Of a stretch of 64,000 nt of DNA, positions 15,211-24,114 are shown one piece after another. Every line of letters starts with the position of its first letter. Position 1 is the first letter of the stretch. The stretch is taken from NCBI GenBank assembly GCA_902765395.1, contig CACWZP010000010.1, positions 50,997 through 114,996 of the forward strand, written 5' to 3'. The notes under the pieces are model-generated. The model was given only the letters and a program-made list of their open reading frames with translations, searched no databases and was not told the origin of the DNA. Source of the DNA: an uncultured Eubacteriales bacterium. Lineage in GTDB: Bacteria; Bacillota; Clostridia; Christensenellales; Aristaeellaceae. The translations under genes were made by a program, and so were the position numbers.

Positions 15211-16968
15211 CTATTCCCCCGCCAGCTTTTCCAGCCGGGCGAGCTTGTCCTCGAACACCTTCAGGCTCGTGCGCCAGAAGTTCACGTCCGCCACGTCGAT
15301 GCCCACGCTGGCGGCCACTTCGCGCACGGTGCCGCTTCCGGCCATGCGCAGCAGCTTCTCGTAGTCCGGCAGGAAGTCCGCGCCCTTCTTCTGGTAGAGG
15401 GCGTAGACGCCCACGGCGAACAGCTGCCCAAAGGCATAGGGGAAGTTGTAGAAGTGCACCTGGGTGGAGTAGTAATGGCTCTTGCAGGCCCACATATAGG
15501 GGTGCATGCAGTCCGGGTCCAGCCCGTCGCCATAGGTCTTTTTTTGGGCGTCCAGCATGATCTGGCACAACTCCCGGGGGCTCAGCGTGGTATCCGCGCG
15601 GCGATCCACCACTTCCTTCTCGAACAGGAAGCGGCTCATGATGTCCACGATCACCTGGGCGGCGTCGGACAGCTGCTGCTCCAGCATGGCGATCTGCACG
15701 TCCCGGTCGGCCTTCTGAAGCATCCGCTCGGCCAGCAGGGTCTCGTTGAAGATGGAGGCCGTCTCCGCCAGGGGCATGGGATAGTCCGCCATCAGGATGG
15801 GCACGTCCCGCATGCATTCGTTGTGATAGGCGTGGCCCAGCTCGTGGGCCAGGGTGCTGACCGAGCCGTAGCTGCCCTCGAAGTTGGTGAGCACATAGCT
15901 GATGCCCAGCGGGTGCATGCCGCTGCAGAAGGCGCCGCCGCTCTTGCCCTCCCGGGGGAACATGTCGATCCAGCGCTCGTTGAAGGCGCGGTCCATCATG
16001 CTGGCCATGCGGGGGCTGAACGCGCCGAACTCCTTCACCAGCAGCGCGTGGGCGTCCTCGGGGGTGTAGTCCCCCTGGGCCTTCCCCACCGGCGCGAACA
16101 GGTCGTAGAACTTCAGCCCGCCCTCATAACCCAGCATCTTCGCCTTCAGGCGGAGGTACCGGCGGAACATGGGCAGGCTCTCCTCCATGGCCTGGAGCAG
16201 CGCGTCCAGGGTGGCCCGGTCCATGTTGGAGATGTCCAGCGCCATGTCCAGCACGGTGTCGAAGTGCTTCAGCTCGCACAGGGTGCGGGCCTCGCCCTTG
16301 ATACCGTTCAGGCAGGCGGCCATGGGGATCTCCATCTTGGGATAGGCGGCGATCTCCGCCTCATAGGCGGCCTTGCGCACCGCGGCGTCGGGGCTGTTGG
16401 CCATGCCGCGCACAGCGGACAGGGGCAGGGACTTCTTCTTGCCGTCCACTTCGACTTCCACCATGTGGTTGGCGTCCAGCTGGTCCCGCAGCTGCTCCCA
16501 GGCGTTGCCGCCGGTCATCTGCATCTTCAGCACGATGGGCTCCAGCGCCGGGTCGATCACGTGGGCCGCGTTCTGCTTGTACTTCTTCAGCAGGAAGGCG
16601 TGGGCGGTGAGCAGCTCGCTCTGCGCGATCAGCGCGTCCAGATCCTCTGCCGTTCCCAGCTTTGCGCTGAGGGCGCTGGAGGCCTCCTCCAGGCGATTCA
16701 TCACCGGCAGAAGCCGCGCGTAGGCCGCCATGGCCGGCTCGCAGTTGGCGTCCGCCGCCAGGGTCAGCTGGGCGAAGGACATAGTCTTGGTGGCCAGCGT
16801 CGCCACGCGCTCGGACAGCCGGATGGCCTCCTCCAGCGCGGGCACGCCGATCTCCATGCCCCGCGCCTGCTCCACGGCCTTGTCCGCCAGTTCCTTCAGT
16901 TCCTTCATGTCCGCCGCGAATTCCGGCGCGTCGAAGGATGCGTACAGTTTGGTGAGATCCCAGGTCAT
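15211..16968 (-). CDS. pepF: Oligoendopeptidase F, M3 family zinc peptidase
   Basis: The 585-residue cytoplasmic metallopeptidase cleaves short peptides. The zinc motif HELGH is at residues 375-379 (STLAHELGHAYHNE), and the third ligand is expected in the following EIASxFNETL-type helix, seen here as ETASIFNETLLAERM. The helical N-terminal lobe and overall length match M3B family members. GGAGG precedes the ATG. The gene is 19 bases downstream of the endonuclease/phosphatase-family gene on the same strand, so the two may share a transcript. Confidence 0.9.
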   Translation of the reverse strand: MTWDLTKLYASFDAPEFAADMKELKELADKAVEQARGMEIGVPALEEAIRLSERVATLATKTMSFAQLTLAADANCEPAMAAYARLLPVMNRLEEASSALSAKLGTAEDLDALIAQSELLTAHAFLLKKYKQNAAHVIDPALEPIVLKMQMTGGNAWEQLRDQLDANHMVEVEVDGKKKSLPLSAVRGMANSPDAAVRKAAYEAEIAAYPKMEIPMAACLNGIKGEARTLCELKHFDTVLDMALDISNMDRATLDALLQAMEESLPMFRRYLRLKAKMLGYEGGLKFYDLFAPVGKAQGDYTPEDAHALLVKEFGAFSPRMASMMDRAFNERWIDMFPREGKSGGAFCSGMHPLGISYVLTNFEGSYGSVSTLAHELGHAYHNECMRDVPILMADYPMPLAETASIFNETLLAERMLQKADRDVQIAMLEQQLSDAAQVIVDIMSRFLFEKEVVDRRADTTLSPRELCQIMLDAQKKTYGDGLDPDCMHPYMWACKSHYYSTQVHFYNFPYAFGQLFAVGVYALYQKKGADFLPDYEKLLRMAGSGTVREVAASVGIDVADVNFWRTSLKVFEDKLARLEKLAGE

Positions 16969-16987
16969 ATGTCTTTCCTCCGGTCTG

Positions 16988-18055
16988 TTATTCGTTCAAC
17001 ATAAACTCCATCACAACGGGGTTGTGGTCCGAACACTTGAAGCCGGTGTCGATCACCCGGCAGGACTCCACGGTCACGTTGTCGGACACGATGAAGCCGT
17101 CCAGGGTGTTCACAAAGGTCTCGCCCTTCACATAGGGGCCGTCGGCGATGCGGTTGCTGGGCACGGGATTTGCCTCGTCCAGCGGCGCGACCAGGGTCAG
17201 CCCTTCGGGGATGGTTCCCTCGGGGATGGGCTGGTTCCAGCTGTAATCCCGGCGCTCCTCGCCGAACACGGCGGCGGAATCGCCCAGCAGGTCCTTGTTG
17301 AAGTCGCCGCCGCCCATCACGTAGTTGCCTGCCTGGTACTCGGCCAGCATGTCCGCGCACAGGATCTCCAGCTGCTTCTGGGCAATGGTGCCGTCGCTGG
17401 TGTATGCAGACAGGTGCAGGTTGTACAGCACCAGATGCTTGCCGCTCTCCACCGGCAGCCAGACCTTGCTGTAGCAGCGATCCAGATCCAGGATCTTGGC
17501 TATGCCCGTCTCGATGGGCAGGCCGATGCGCGCCTGGCGGTTGAAGCCGAACTTTGAAAGCGTCAGGATGCCCGATTTCGAGGCGCCGTGGGGCTGGGTG
17601 AACGGATAAAACAGGAAGGGTGAATCGAAGTTCTGGGCGAAGAAGGTCTGGAAACCAGGGAAGGCCTTTCGCATCAGTTCCGTCTCGTCCACGTGATAGC
17701 TGCGGGTGGCGTCGGTGTCCAGCTCCTGCAGGATCATCAGGTCAGGGGCCAGCTCCTTCAATTTGCCCTCGGCAAAGCTCAGGTTCTCATACACGGCGTC
17801 CTTGGAAAAAGCCCAGCTCTCGGTGCCGCCGTCCATGAAGAAGCCGTAGTCGTCGCTGTAGGCGCCGAAGCCCAGGTTCCAGGTGGCCAGGGTATGCTTC
17901 TCGCCCGCGCGGATGCTCTCCCCCGTCGGCGTGACCGTCTCGTCCACGTCCGGCAGGCGATGGTAGCTGATAAACACATAGCCCACGTAGCCGATGGCGA
18001 TCACCAGCACGACCGCCAGGATGATGGCGATGGTTTTCAATATCTTTTTGAGCAT
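16988..18055 (-). CDS. Membrane-anchored endonuclease/exonuclease/phosphatase family protein
   Basis: The 355-residue protein has an N-terminal membrane helix (about residues 8-28) followed by an EEP-fold hydrolase. Visible motifs are TWNLGFGAY, MILQELD, YNLHLSAY, GGGDFNKD and a terminal SDHNPVVMEF. These supply the Asn, Glu, Asp and His residues of this metal-dependent phosphoesterase family. Substrates range from DNA to phospholipids and cannot be told from sequence. The catalytic domain should face outside. The ATG at 18055 is chosen because GAGAGGGGAAG lies just upstream; the frame is open further 5' but has no better site. Confidence 0.8.
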   Translation of the reverse strand: MLKKILKTIAIILAVVLVIAIGYVGYVFISYHRLPDVDETVTPTGESIRAGEKHTLATWNLGFGAYSDDYGFFMDGGTESWAFSKDAVYENLSFAEGKLKELAPDLMILQELDTDATRSYHVDETELMRKAFPGFQTFFAQNFDSPFLFYPFTQPHGASKSGILTLSKFGFNRQARIGLPIETGIAKILDLDRCYSKVWLPVESGKHLVLYNLHLSAYTSDGTIAQKQLEILCADMLAEYQAGNYVMGGGDFNKDLLGDSAAVFGEERRDYSWNQPIPEGTIPEGLTLVAPLDEANPVPSNRIADGPYVKGETFVNTLDGFIVSDNVTVESCRVIDTGFKCSDHNPVVMEFMLNE

Positions 18056-18157
18056 AGTGCTTCCCCTCTCCTGCTTTTCGTATGGCGGCATGGGCGGCGC
18101 TGCGCCGCCCCTACAATTGCACGGCAGCCACTATCCTCTACTCCCTACTCCCTCTCC

Positions 18158-19138
18158 TCAGCAGATCCTCAGCAGCATCGTGTGGGCGTCGTCCATCTCC
18201 ACCACCAGAAGGCCCTGCTTCTCCAGCGCCTTCATCACGTCTGAGAACTTCTTGAAGCCGATCTGCTTTTCCTCGAAGCTGGGATAGTCGGCCTGTATGG
18301 TGGCCTTCAGGATGGAGGGGTTGACGCGGTCGAAGCCCTCGTCTTTGAAGTGCTTCAGCGCCTGCTCGAAGGCGGGCAGCCAGTTGGTCTTGTCCAGCTT
18401 GGGCTCCTTGTCCTCCTCCTCGGCCTCCAGGCCAATCATCAGGCTGGAAGCCTCCATCCAGCTGGTCAGCTTGTCGGAGTGCCGGGTGATCTGCTGCACC
18501 AGCTTCCCGAAGGTGGCGCAGCCGTAGCTCTTTTCGGAGAAGTCCGGGCGCAGGCGGTTCAGCGTGTCCTTCAGCTCACTGGCGTACATCTGCTCCTCGT
18601 CCTGGTCGCCCACGATGGTCTCCACCGTGCTGACCAGCTCGTTGATGTCGCCGTCCAGGGGCGCCTCGTCCTTCTTCTTGGCCTTCTTGGGCTGGCGCTT
18701 GGCCACGGACTCCAGGAAAACAAATTCGTTGCAGGCGTTCACGAAGATGCTGCTGGCGGCCTCCGAGCGGGAGATGCCCAGCACGTGCTTGCCCATGCTC
18801 TTCAACCGGCCCACCAGGGGCGTATAGTCGCTGTCGCCGGAGACGATACAGAAGCTGTCGATCAGTGGGTTGGTGTAGGCCACCTCCATGGCGTCGATCA
18901 CCAGCTGGATGTCCAGGTTGTTCTTCTGGACCTTGCCCCAGCGCAGCGACGGCACCACGGCGAAGGTGTTGGAGAGCAGCACGGGCTTCAAGTCCGTGTA
19001 GCGGTCGGTATAGCCGTAGACCTTGCCCAGCAGGATGTCCCCGCGGATCTTCACCTTTTCGATGATGGACGTAAGCAGCGTCTCCTTCGCGCCCACGTTC
19101 TCCAGGTCCACAAAAACGGCAAAATTGGATTTACCCAT
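18158..19138 (-). CDS. NYN-domain protein with OST-HTH/LOTUS repeats
   Basis: The 326-residue protein has an N-terminal NYN domain (residues 1-150) of the PIN-like ribonuclease superfamily. Acidic positions appear in FAVFVDLENVG, DIQLVIDAMEVAY and IVSGDSDYTPLVGRLKSMGK. A Lys-rich linker (about 155-165) is followed by two winged-helix OST-HTH/LOTUS-type units (about 170-240 and 255-326), which bind RNA in better studied relatives. The architecture is that of the bacterial LabA/MARF1-like group, so a role in RNA cleavage or surveillance is plausible but not shown. The gene lies 11 bases downstream of the DUF815 ATPase gene. Confidence 0.82.
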   Translation of the reverse strand: MGKSNFAVFVDLENVGAKETLLTSIIEKVKIRGDILLGKVYGYTDRYTDLKPVLLSNTFAVVPSLRWGKVQKNNLDIQLVIDAMEVAYTNPLIDSFCIVSGDSDYTPLVGRLKSMGKHVLGISRSEAASSIFVNACNEFVFLESVAKRQPKKAKKKDEAPLDGDINELVSTVETIVGDQDEEQMYASELKDTLNRLRPDFSEKSYGCATFGKLVQQITRHSDKLTSWMEASSLMIGLEAEEEDKEPKLDKTNWLPAFEQALKHFKDEGFDRVNPSILKATIQADYPSFEEKQIGFKKFSDVMKALEKQGLLVVEMDDAHTMLLRIC

Positions 19139-19149
19139 AAGTTCTCCTT

Positions 19150-20466
19150 CTATTCTTCATCCTTGGATTGTCCGGAAATATAGTTGATGAATTGCTGGGC
19201 CGTCCGCCCGGAGACGCCGCCGTGGCGCAGCTCCCAGCGGTTGGCCAGATAGATGAGCTGTTCCTCGTCCAGGCCCAGGTTGCCATGGCGGGACGCGATG
19301 CCCCGCACGATGTCGTGGTACAGCTGGCGGTTGGGCGTGGAGAAGTTCACCGTGCAGCCGAAGCGGGCCGCCAGGGACAGCTTCTCCTCCATGGTGTCCG
19401 AGCGGTGCACGTCGCCGTCGTGCTCCATGTCCTTTCGATCGTCCCACATCTCCCTCACCAGGTGGCGGCGGTTGGACGTGGCGCAGATCAGCACGTTGTC
19501 GGGCCGGGTCTCCACCCCGCCCTCGATCACGGCCTTCAGGTACTTGTACTCCACCTCGTCCTCCTCGAAGGACAGGTCGTCGATGAACAGCATGAAGGGA
19601 TAGTTGCGCTTCTTGATCCGGGCGATCACCTCGCCCAGCAGGTGGAACTGGTGCTTGTACAGCTCCACCATGCGCAGCCCCCGGTCGGCATACTCGTTGA
19701 GCAGCGCCTTCACGGACGTGCTCTTGCCCGTGCCCGCGTCGCCGTAGAGCAGCATGTTGTTGCAGCCCCGGCCCGAGACGAAGGCCTCGGTGTTGGCGCG
19801 CAGCTCGGCCTTCTGGCTGTCGTAGCCGATCAGGTCGCCCAGCGTCACGGCGTCCACGTTGTTGATGGGCACAAATTCGATGCCGCCGTCTGTCTCCTTC
19901 ACCCGGAACGCCCGGTTCAGGCCGAACATGCCCGCGCCGTGGTCCCGGTAATAGTCGGTGACGAGGGTGAAGACCTGCCGCCCGTCCGCTGCGGCTTCGA
20001 TGGCGCCGCTCAGCGCGCGCACCGCGCGGCTGACCTCGCGGTAGTAAAGCTGGGCGCGCTTGGGGATAGCGCGGTAGTGGGTGAGCACCGTGAAGCAGTC
20101 GATGCCCAGATCCGCCTCGATGGGGCCGAAGTCGAAGTCGAACAGCGCCTTGAACACGTCGAAGTCCGCCACGGCAAAGGCGTTGACGGAGCCGTCCGAC
20201 GCCCCGGCGCGCTCGCAGGTGAGCGAGAAGGAATTCTCGTTGGTCATCAGCAGAAACGCCAGGTAATCATGCCACAGGTTGGCGTCAAAGCCGTAGGCCG
20301 TGGCCAGGTCCAGCAGGCGCTTCACCTGGTCGTACACCCGGCGCACCAGCTCCGGCCTGTCGACGCCGCCCCTCCCCCAGTCCGCGAAGATGCCCGCGAG
20401 TTTGAGCAGGATGCTGTCCTGGCCAAGGTCGCCGTAGAGCAGCAGGCGGGAAGTGAGCTTGTACAA
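19150..20466 (-). CDS. DUF815-type AAA ATPase
   Basis: The 438-residue protein carries a P-loop (GDAGTGKS, residues 242-249) and a Walker B segment (MLFIDDL, about 293-299) in a C-terminal AAA domain. The helical N-terminal half is typical of DUF815 proteins. Their function is unknown; the sensor-like ATSNRRHLV region fits a remodelling ATPase. A TTG at 20464-20466 is taken as the start because AGAGGGA lies 7 bases before it; the upstream ATG at 20493 has no ribosome binding site. It is the first gene of a pair with the NYN/OST-HTH protein. Confidence 0.82.
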   Translation of the reverse strand: MYKLTSRLLLYGDLGQDSILLKLAGIFADWGRGGVDRPELVRRVYDQVKRLLDLATAYGFDANLWHDYLAFLLMTNENSFSLTCERAGASDGSVNAFAVADFDVFKALFDFDFGPIEADLGIDCFTVLTHYRAIPKRAQLYYREVSRAVRALSGAIEAAADGRQVFTLVTDYYRDHGAGMFGLNRAFRVKETDGGIEFVPINNVDAVTLGDLIGYDSQKAELRANTEAFVSGRGCNNMLLYGDAGTGKSTSVKALLNEYADRGLRMVELYKHQFHLLGEVIARIKKRNYPFMLFIDDLSFEEDEVEYKYLKAVIEGGVETRPDNVLICATSNRRHLVREMWDDRKDMEHDGDVHRSDTMEEKLSLAARFGCTVNFSTPNRQLYHDIVRGIASRHGNLGLDEEQLIYLANRWELRHGGVSGRTAQQFINYISGQSKDEE

Positions 20467-20505
20467 GGCAAATCCCTCTTTTCTACCATACAATGGTGGA
20501 TTATC

Positions 20506-20588
20506 AGAGTGTAGAGTGGAGCATGACTGGCCAGAACCCGAAGCATCCCCTTCGTTCCGCAGTAATCTTTATCTGAACTCTTAACTCT
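20506..20588. repeat. Dispersed repeat family R5 (AGAGT/ACTCT type), copy A
   Basis: The ends AGAGTGTAGAGT and ACTCTTAACTCT form an imperfect inverted repeat around an unrelated centre. A longer copy lies at 29413-29522, and half-sites occur near 18145 and 39615. It occupies the gap between ilvD and the DUF815 gene. Confidence 0.5.
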
Positions 20589-20589
20589 G

Positions 20590-22251
20590 TTACTCCAGTA
20601 TCGCTCCCTTGTCCGCGCTGGAGACCAGCTTGGCATAGCGGGCCAGGTAGCCGGTCTTGATCTTCGGCTCGGGGCAGACCCACGCTGTGCGGCGGCGGGC
20701 CAGCTCTTCATCCGACACCTTCAGCTCGATCTTGCAGTTCGGGATGTCGATGGCAATCCCATCGCCGTCCTGGACCAGCGCGATGGTGCCGCCCGCGGCG
20801 GCCTCCGGGCTGACGTGGCCGATGGCCGCGCCCCGGGTGGCCCCGGAAAAGCGCCCGTCGGTGATCAGCGCCACGCTCGCCCCCAGGCCCATGCCCACGA
20901 TGGCGGACGTCGGGTTCAGCATCTCCCGCATGCCTGGGCCGCCCTTGGGGCCTTCATAGCGGATGACCACCACGTCCCCGGGCACGATCCGCCCGCCGAA
21001 GATGGCGGCGATGGCCTCCTCCTCGCTGTCAAACACCCGGGCGGGGCCCTCGTGCACCATCATCTCCGGCGCCACGGCGCTGCGCTTCACCACGCAGCCG
21101 TCCTTCGCCAGGTTGCCCTTCAGCACGGCGATGCCGCCGTTTTCGGAATAGGGGTTGTCGATGGGCCGGATGATCTCCTCGTCCAGGTTCTCCGCGCCCT
21201 CCAGGTTCTCCTCCATGGTCCTGCCGGTGCAGGTCATGACCGTGGTGTCCAGCAGGCCCTTCTTCGTCAGCTCCTTCATCACAGCGCTGACACCGCCGGC
21301 GCGGTCCAGGTCCTCCATGAAGGTGTCCCCCGCCGGGGCCAGGTGGCACAGGTTCGGGGTGTGAGCGGAGATTTGGTTGGCGCCGTCCAGGTCAATGGTC
21401 AGCCCGGCCTCGTGGGCGATGGCCGGCAGGTGCAGCATGGTGTTGGTGCTGCAGCCCAGGGCCATGTCCACGGTCTCGGCATTGTGGAAGGCCGCCGCGG
21501 TCATGATGTCCCGGGGCCGGATGTTCCTCTTCACCAGCTCCATCACCTGCATGCCCGCCTTCTTCGCCAGGCGGATGCGGGCGGAGTACGGCGCGGGGAT
21601 GGTGCCGTTGCCGGGCAGGGCCATGCCGATGACCTCGGCGAGGCAGTTCATGCTGTTGGCGGTGTACATGCCCGAGCATGAGCCGCAGGACGGACAGGCG
21701 TTCTCCTCGTAGTCCTTCACGCCGTCCTCGTTCAGCTTTCCGGCGTGATACGCGCCCACGGCCTCGAACATATGGGAGAGGCAGGTGCGCCGCCCGTCCT
21801 TCAGGCGGCCCGCCAGCATCGGCCCGCCGGAGCAGAAGATGGTGGGAATGTTCAGCCGCGCCGCCGCCATCAGCAGGCCCGGCACGTTCTTGTCGCAGTT
21901 GGGGATCATCACCAGGCCGTCGAACTGGTGGGCGACGGTCATGGCCTCGGTGGAATCGGCGATCAGGTCGCGGGTCACCAGCGAGTACTTCATGCCCACA
22001 TGGCCCATGGCGATGCCGTCGCACACGGCGATGGCCGGGAACACCACCGGCGTGCCACCCGCGGCGCGAACGCCCGCCTTCACCGCCTCGGCGATCTTGT
22101 CCAGGTGCATATGGCCGGGGACGATCTCGTTCTGGCTGCTCACCACGCCGATCAGCGGGCGGGCAAGCTCTTCGTCGGTGTAACCCAGGGCATACAGCAG
22201 GCTGCGGTTCGGCGCGCGGTCCACGCCGTTCTTGATGAAATCGGAATTCAT
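20590..22251 (-). CDS. ilvD: Dihydroxy-acid dehydratase
   Basis: IlvD makes the 2-oxo acid precursors of valine, leucine and isoleucine by dehydrating dihydroxy acids. The 553-residue protein shows the Fe-S cysteine motifs NCDKNVPG and [19 protein letters not shown] and the family phrase [27 protein letters not shown] precedes the ATG. It is the last gene of ilvBNCD and is separated from ilvC by about 300 bases containing a palindromic repeat. Confidence 0.95.
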   Translation of the reverse strand: MNSDFIKNGVDRAPNRSLLYALGYTDEELARPLIGVVSSQNEIVPGHMHLDKIAEAVKAGVRAAGGTPVVFPAIAVCDGIAMGHVGMKYSLVTRDLIADSTEAMTVAHQFDGLVMIPNCDKNVPGLLMAAARLNIPTIFCSGGPMLAGRLKDGRRTCLSHMFEAVGAYHAGKLNEDGVKDYEENACPSCGSCSGMYTANSMNCLAEVIGMALPGNGTIPAPYSARIRLAKKAGMQVMELVKRNIRPRDIMTAAAFHNAETVDMALGCSTNTMLHLPAIAHEAGLTIDLDGANQISAHTPNLCHLAPAGDTFMEDLDRAGGVSAVMKELTKKGLLDTTVMTCTGRTMEENLEGAENLDEEIIRPIDNPYSENGGIAVLKGNLAKDGCVVKRSAVAPEMMVHEGPARVFDSEEEAIAAIFGGRIVPGDVVVIRYEGPKGGPGMREMLNPTSAIVGMGLGASVALITDGRFSGATRGAAIGHVSPEAAAGGTIALVQDGDGIAIDIPNCKIELKVSDEELARRRTAWVCPEPKIKTGYLARYAKLVSSADKGAILE

Positions 22252-22341
22252 ACCAACTGCTCCTTTTCTGGCGAATGCAATGATCCAACGGAAAATGTTT
22301 CAGGCGCCTGTGCGCCGCGCCTGCGAAAGAAAAAACCGCAA

Positions 22342-22456
22342 TGTACAGATCCCTCGACCCCGCTGTCGCTCCTCTCGGGATGACAGGCGCAGCGGCGTGC
22401 GTCATTCCGGGCGAAGCTTCGCCGAAGGCGGAACGCAGTCGAAGAATCTGTACATC
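22342..22456. repeat. Dispersed palindromic repeat family R2, copy A
   Basis: The outer ends TGTACAGAT and AATCTGTACA form an inverted repeat. Inside are TCGACCCCGCTGTCGCTCC and a CATTCCGGGCGAAG segment related to the other R2 copies at 49039, 57711 and 60012. The element lies between ilvC and ilvD, in the transcribed part of the operon. Confidence 0.75.
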
Positions 22457-22548
22457 ACACTGCGGCACAACCGGCCGCCACAGCCCGCGCCGTTCAACCG
22501 ACGGTGCCAGCCATCATTTATGCCTCATCCGAAGGCTCCGGGACGCCG

Positions 22549-23568
22549 TCAGTTCGACGCCGTATCCAGGTCGGAATCATTCTTCCACAGCATCTGCTCG
22601 CGCAGCTGCTTGCCGATGACCTCCATGGGATGCTTGGCCAGCTGCTCGCGCTTGGAGTTGAAGAAGGTGCGGCCGTTCTTGTTCTCGGCGATCCACTTGC
22701 CGGCGAAGGTGCCGTCCTGGATGTCAGAGAGCACCGCGCGCATGTTGGCCTTGGTCTGCTCGTAGGGCAGCACGCGGGGGCCGGACACGTATTCGCCGTA
22801 CTCGGCGGTATCGGAGATGGAGTAGTTCATGGCCGCGATGCCGCCCTTGTTGATCAGGTCGACGATCAGCTTCATCTCGTGGATGCACTCGAAGTAGGCG
22901 TTCTCCGGCTCATAGCCCGCCTCCACCAGGGTCTCAAAGCCGCAGCGCATCAGGTCGGCCACGCCGCCGCAGATCACGCACTGCTCGCCGAACAGGTCGG
23001 TCTCGGCCTCCTCGTGCATGGTGGTCTCCATGATGCCGGCGCGCGCGCCGCCGATGCCCGCGATGTAGGCCAGGGCGATGTCGCGGCACTTGCCGGAGGC
23101 ATCCTGCTCCACGGCGATCAGGCAGGGCACGCCCTTGCCCGCCACATACTGGGAACGCACGGTGTGGCCCGGGCCCTTGGGCGCCGCCATGAACACGTCC
23201 ACGCCCTTGGGGGGCACGATGCGCTTGTAGCGGATGTTGAAGCCGTGGGCGAAGGCGATGGCCTTGCCCTCGGTGATGTTGGGCGCGATGTCCTGGGCGT
23301 ACATGTCGGCCTGGTTTTCGTCGTTGATGAGGATCATGATGATGTCGGCCTTCCGGGTGGCCTCGGCCACGGTGTACACCTCAAAGCCGTCCTTCTCGGC
23401 CACGGGCCAGCTCTTGCCGCCCTTGCGCAGGCCGATGATGACGTCGCAGCCGGAGTCCCGCAGGTTCAGCGCGTGGGCATGGCCCTGGGAGCCGTAGCCC
23501 ACGATGGCGATCTTCTTGCCGTTCAGCGCGTTCAGGTCACAATCCTTCTCATAGTACATTCTTGCCAT
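22549..23568 (-). CDS. ilvC: Ketol-acid reductoisomerase, class I
   Basis: IlvC uses NADPH and Mg2+ to convert acetolactate or acetohydroxybutyrate to dihydroxy acids. The 339-residue protein has the Rossmann motif [32 protein letters not shown], and the class I C-terminal domain with [12 protein letters not shown] and [10 protein letters not shown]. The ATG at 23568 follows AAGGAG and overlaps the 3' end of ilvN by 20 bases. An upstream in-frame extension to 23670 lies inside ilvN and is rejected. Confidence 0.95.
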   Translation of the reverse strand: MARMYYEKDCDLNALNGKKIAIVGYGSQGHAHALNLRDSGCDVIIGLRKGGKSWPVAEKDGFEVYTVAEATRKADIIMILINDENQADMYAQDIAPNITEGKAIAFAHGFNIRYKRIVPPKGVDVFMAAPKGPGHTVRSQYVAGKGVPCLIAVEQDASGKCRDIALAYIAGIGGARAGIMETTMHEEAETDLFGEQCVICGGVADLMRCGFETLVEAGYEPENAYFECIHEMKLIVDLINKGGIAAMNYSISDTAEYGEYVSGPRVLPYEQTKANMRAVLSDIQDGTFAGKWIAENKNGRTFFNSKREQLAKHPMEVIGKQLREQMLWKNDSDLDTASN

Positions 23569-24100
23569 AGTCGAATTCTCCTTTTTCCTTGGTCTGTTCG
23601 TCGATGGTATACTGGCCCCGCTCCAGCGCCACCATGCCGGTGCGCACCAGTTCGAGGATGCCAAACTCATTGAGCAGCTTCTGGATCGCCTCCGCCTTGC
23701 TGTCGTCGCCGATCAGGGCGATGGTCAGTGACTCGGTGGCCACGTCGATAATCGAAGCTCTGAAGATGTTCGCGATCTGGATGATCTCGTTGCGGATCTC
23801 GTGGGTGGGCGCGGAGACCTTTATCAGCACCAGCTCGCGCCGGATGGCGTGCTCCGCGGCCAGGCGCTTCACCGAATGGACGCAGATCAGCTTCCTCAGC
23901 TGCATGCAGATCAGCCGCGCCTGCTTTTCATCGGTCGACACCTCGATGGTGATGCGGGAGACGGCGGGATCGTGGGTGGTGCCCACCGCCAGGGAGTCGA
24001 TGTTGTAGCCCTTGCCGGAAAACAGCCGCGCCACGCGGGACAGCACGCCGGCCTCGTTGTCCACCAGCACCGCCAGGGTATGCCTCTTGATTTCGTTCAT
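23549..24100 (-). CDS. ilvN: Acetolactate synthase small (regulatory) subunit
   Basis: The 183-residue protein has an N-terminal ACT domain ([20 protein letters not shown] and [14 protein letters not shown]) and a C-terminal ALS_ss_C domain ending with [17 protein letters not shown]. It should bind valine and feed back on IlvB. It lies 14 bases after ilvB and overlaps ilvC by 20 bases, so translation of the three is probably coupled. Confidence 0.93.
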   Translation of the reverse strand: MNEIKRHTLAVLVDNEAGVLSRVARLFSGKGYNIDSLAVGTTHDPAVSRITIEVSTDEKQARLICMQLRKLICVHSVKRLAAEHAIRRELVLIKVSAPTHEIRNEIIQIANIFRASIIDVATESLTIALIGDDSKAEAIQKLLNEFGILELVRTGMVALERGQYTIDEQTKEKGEFDYGKNVL

Positions 24101-24114
24101 CGTGCCGCCCCCTT

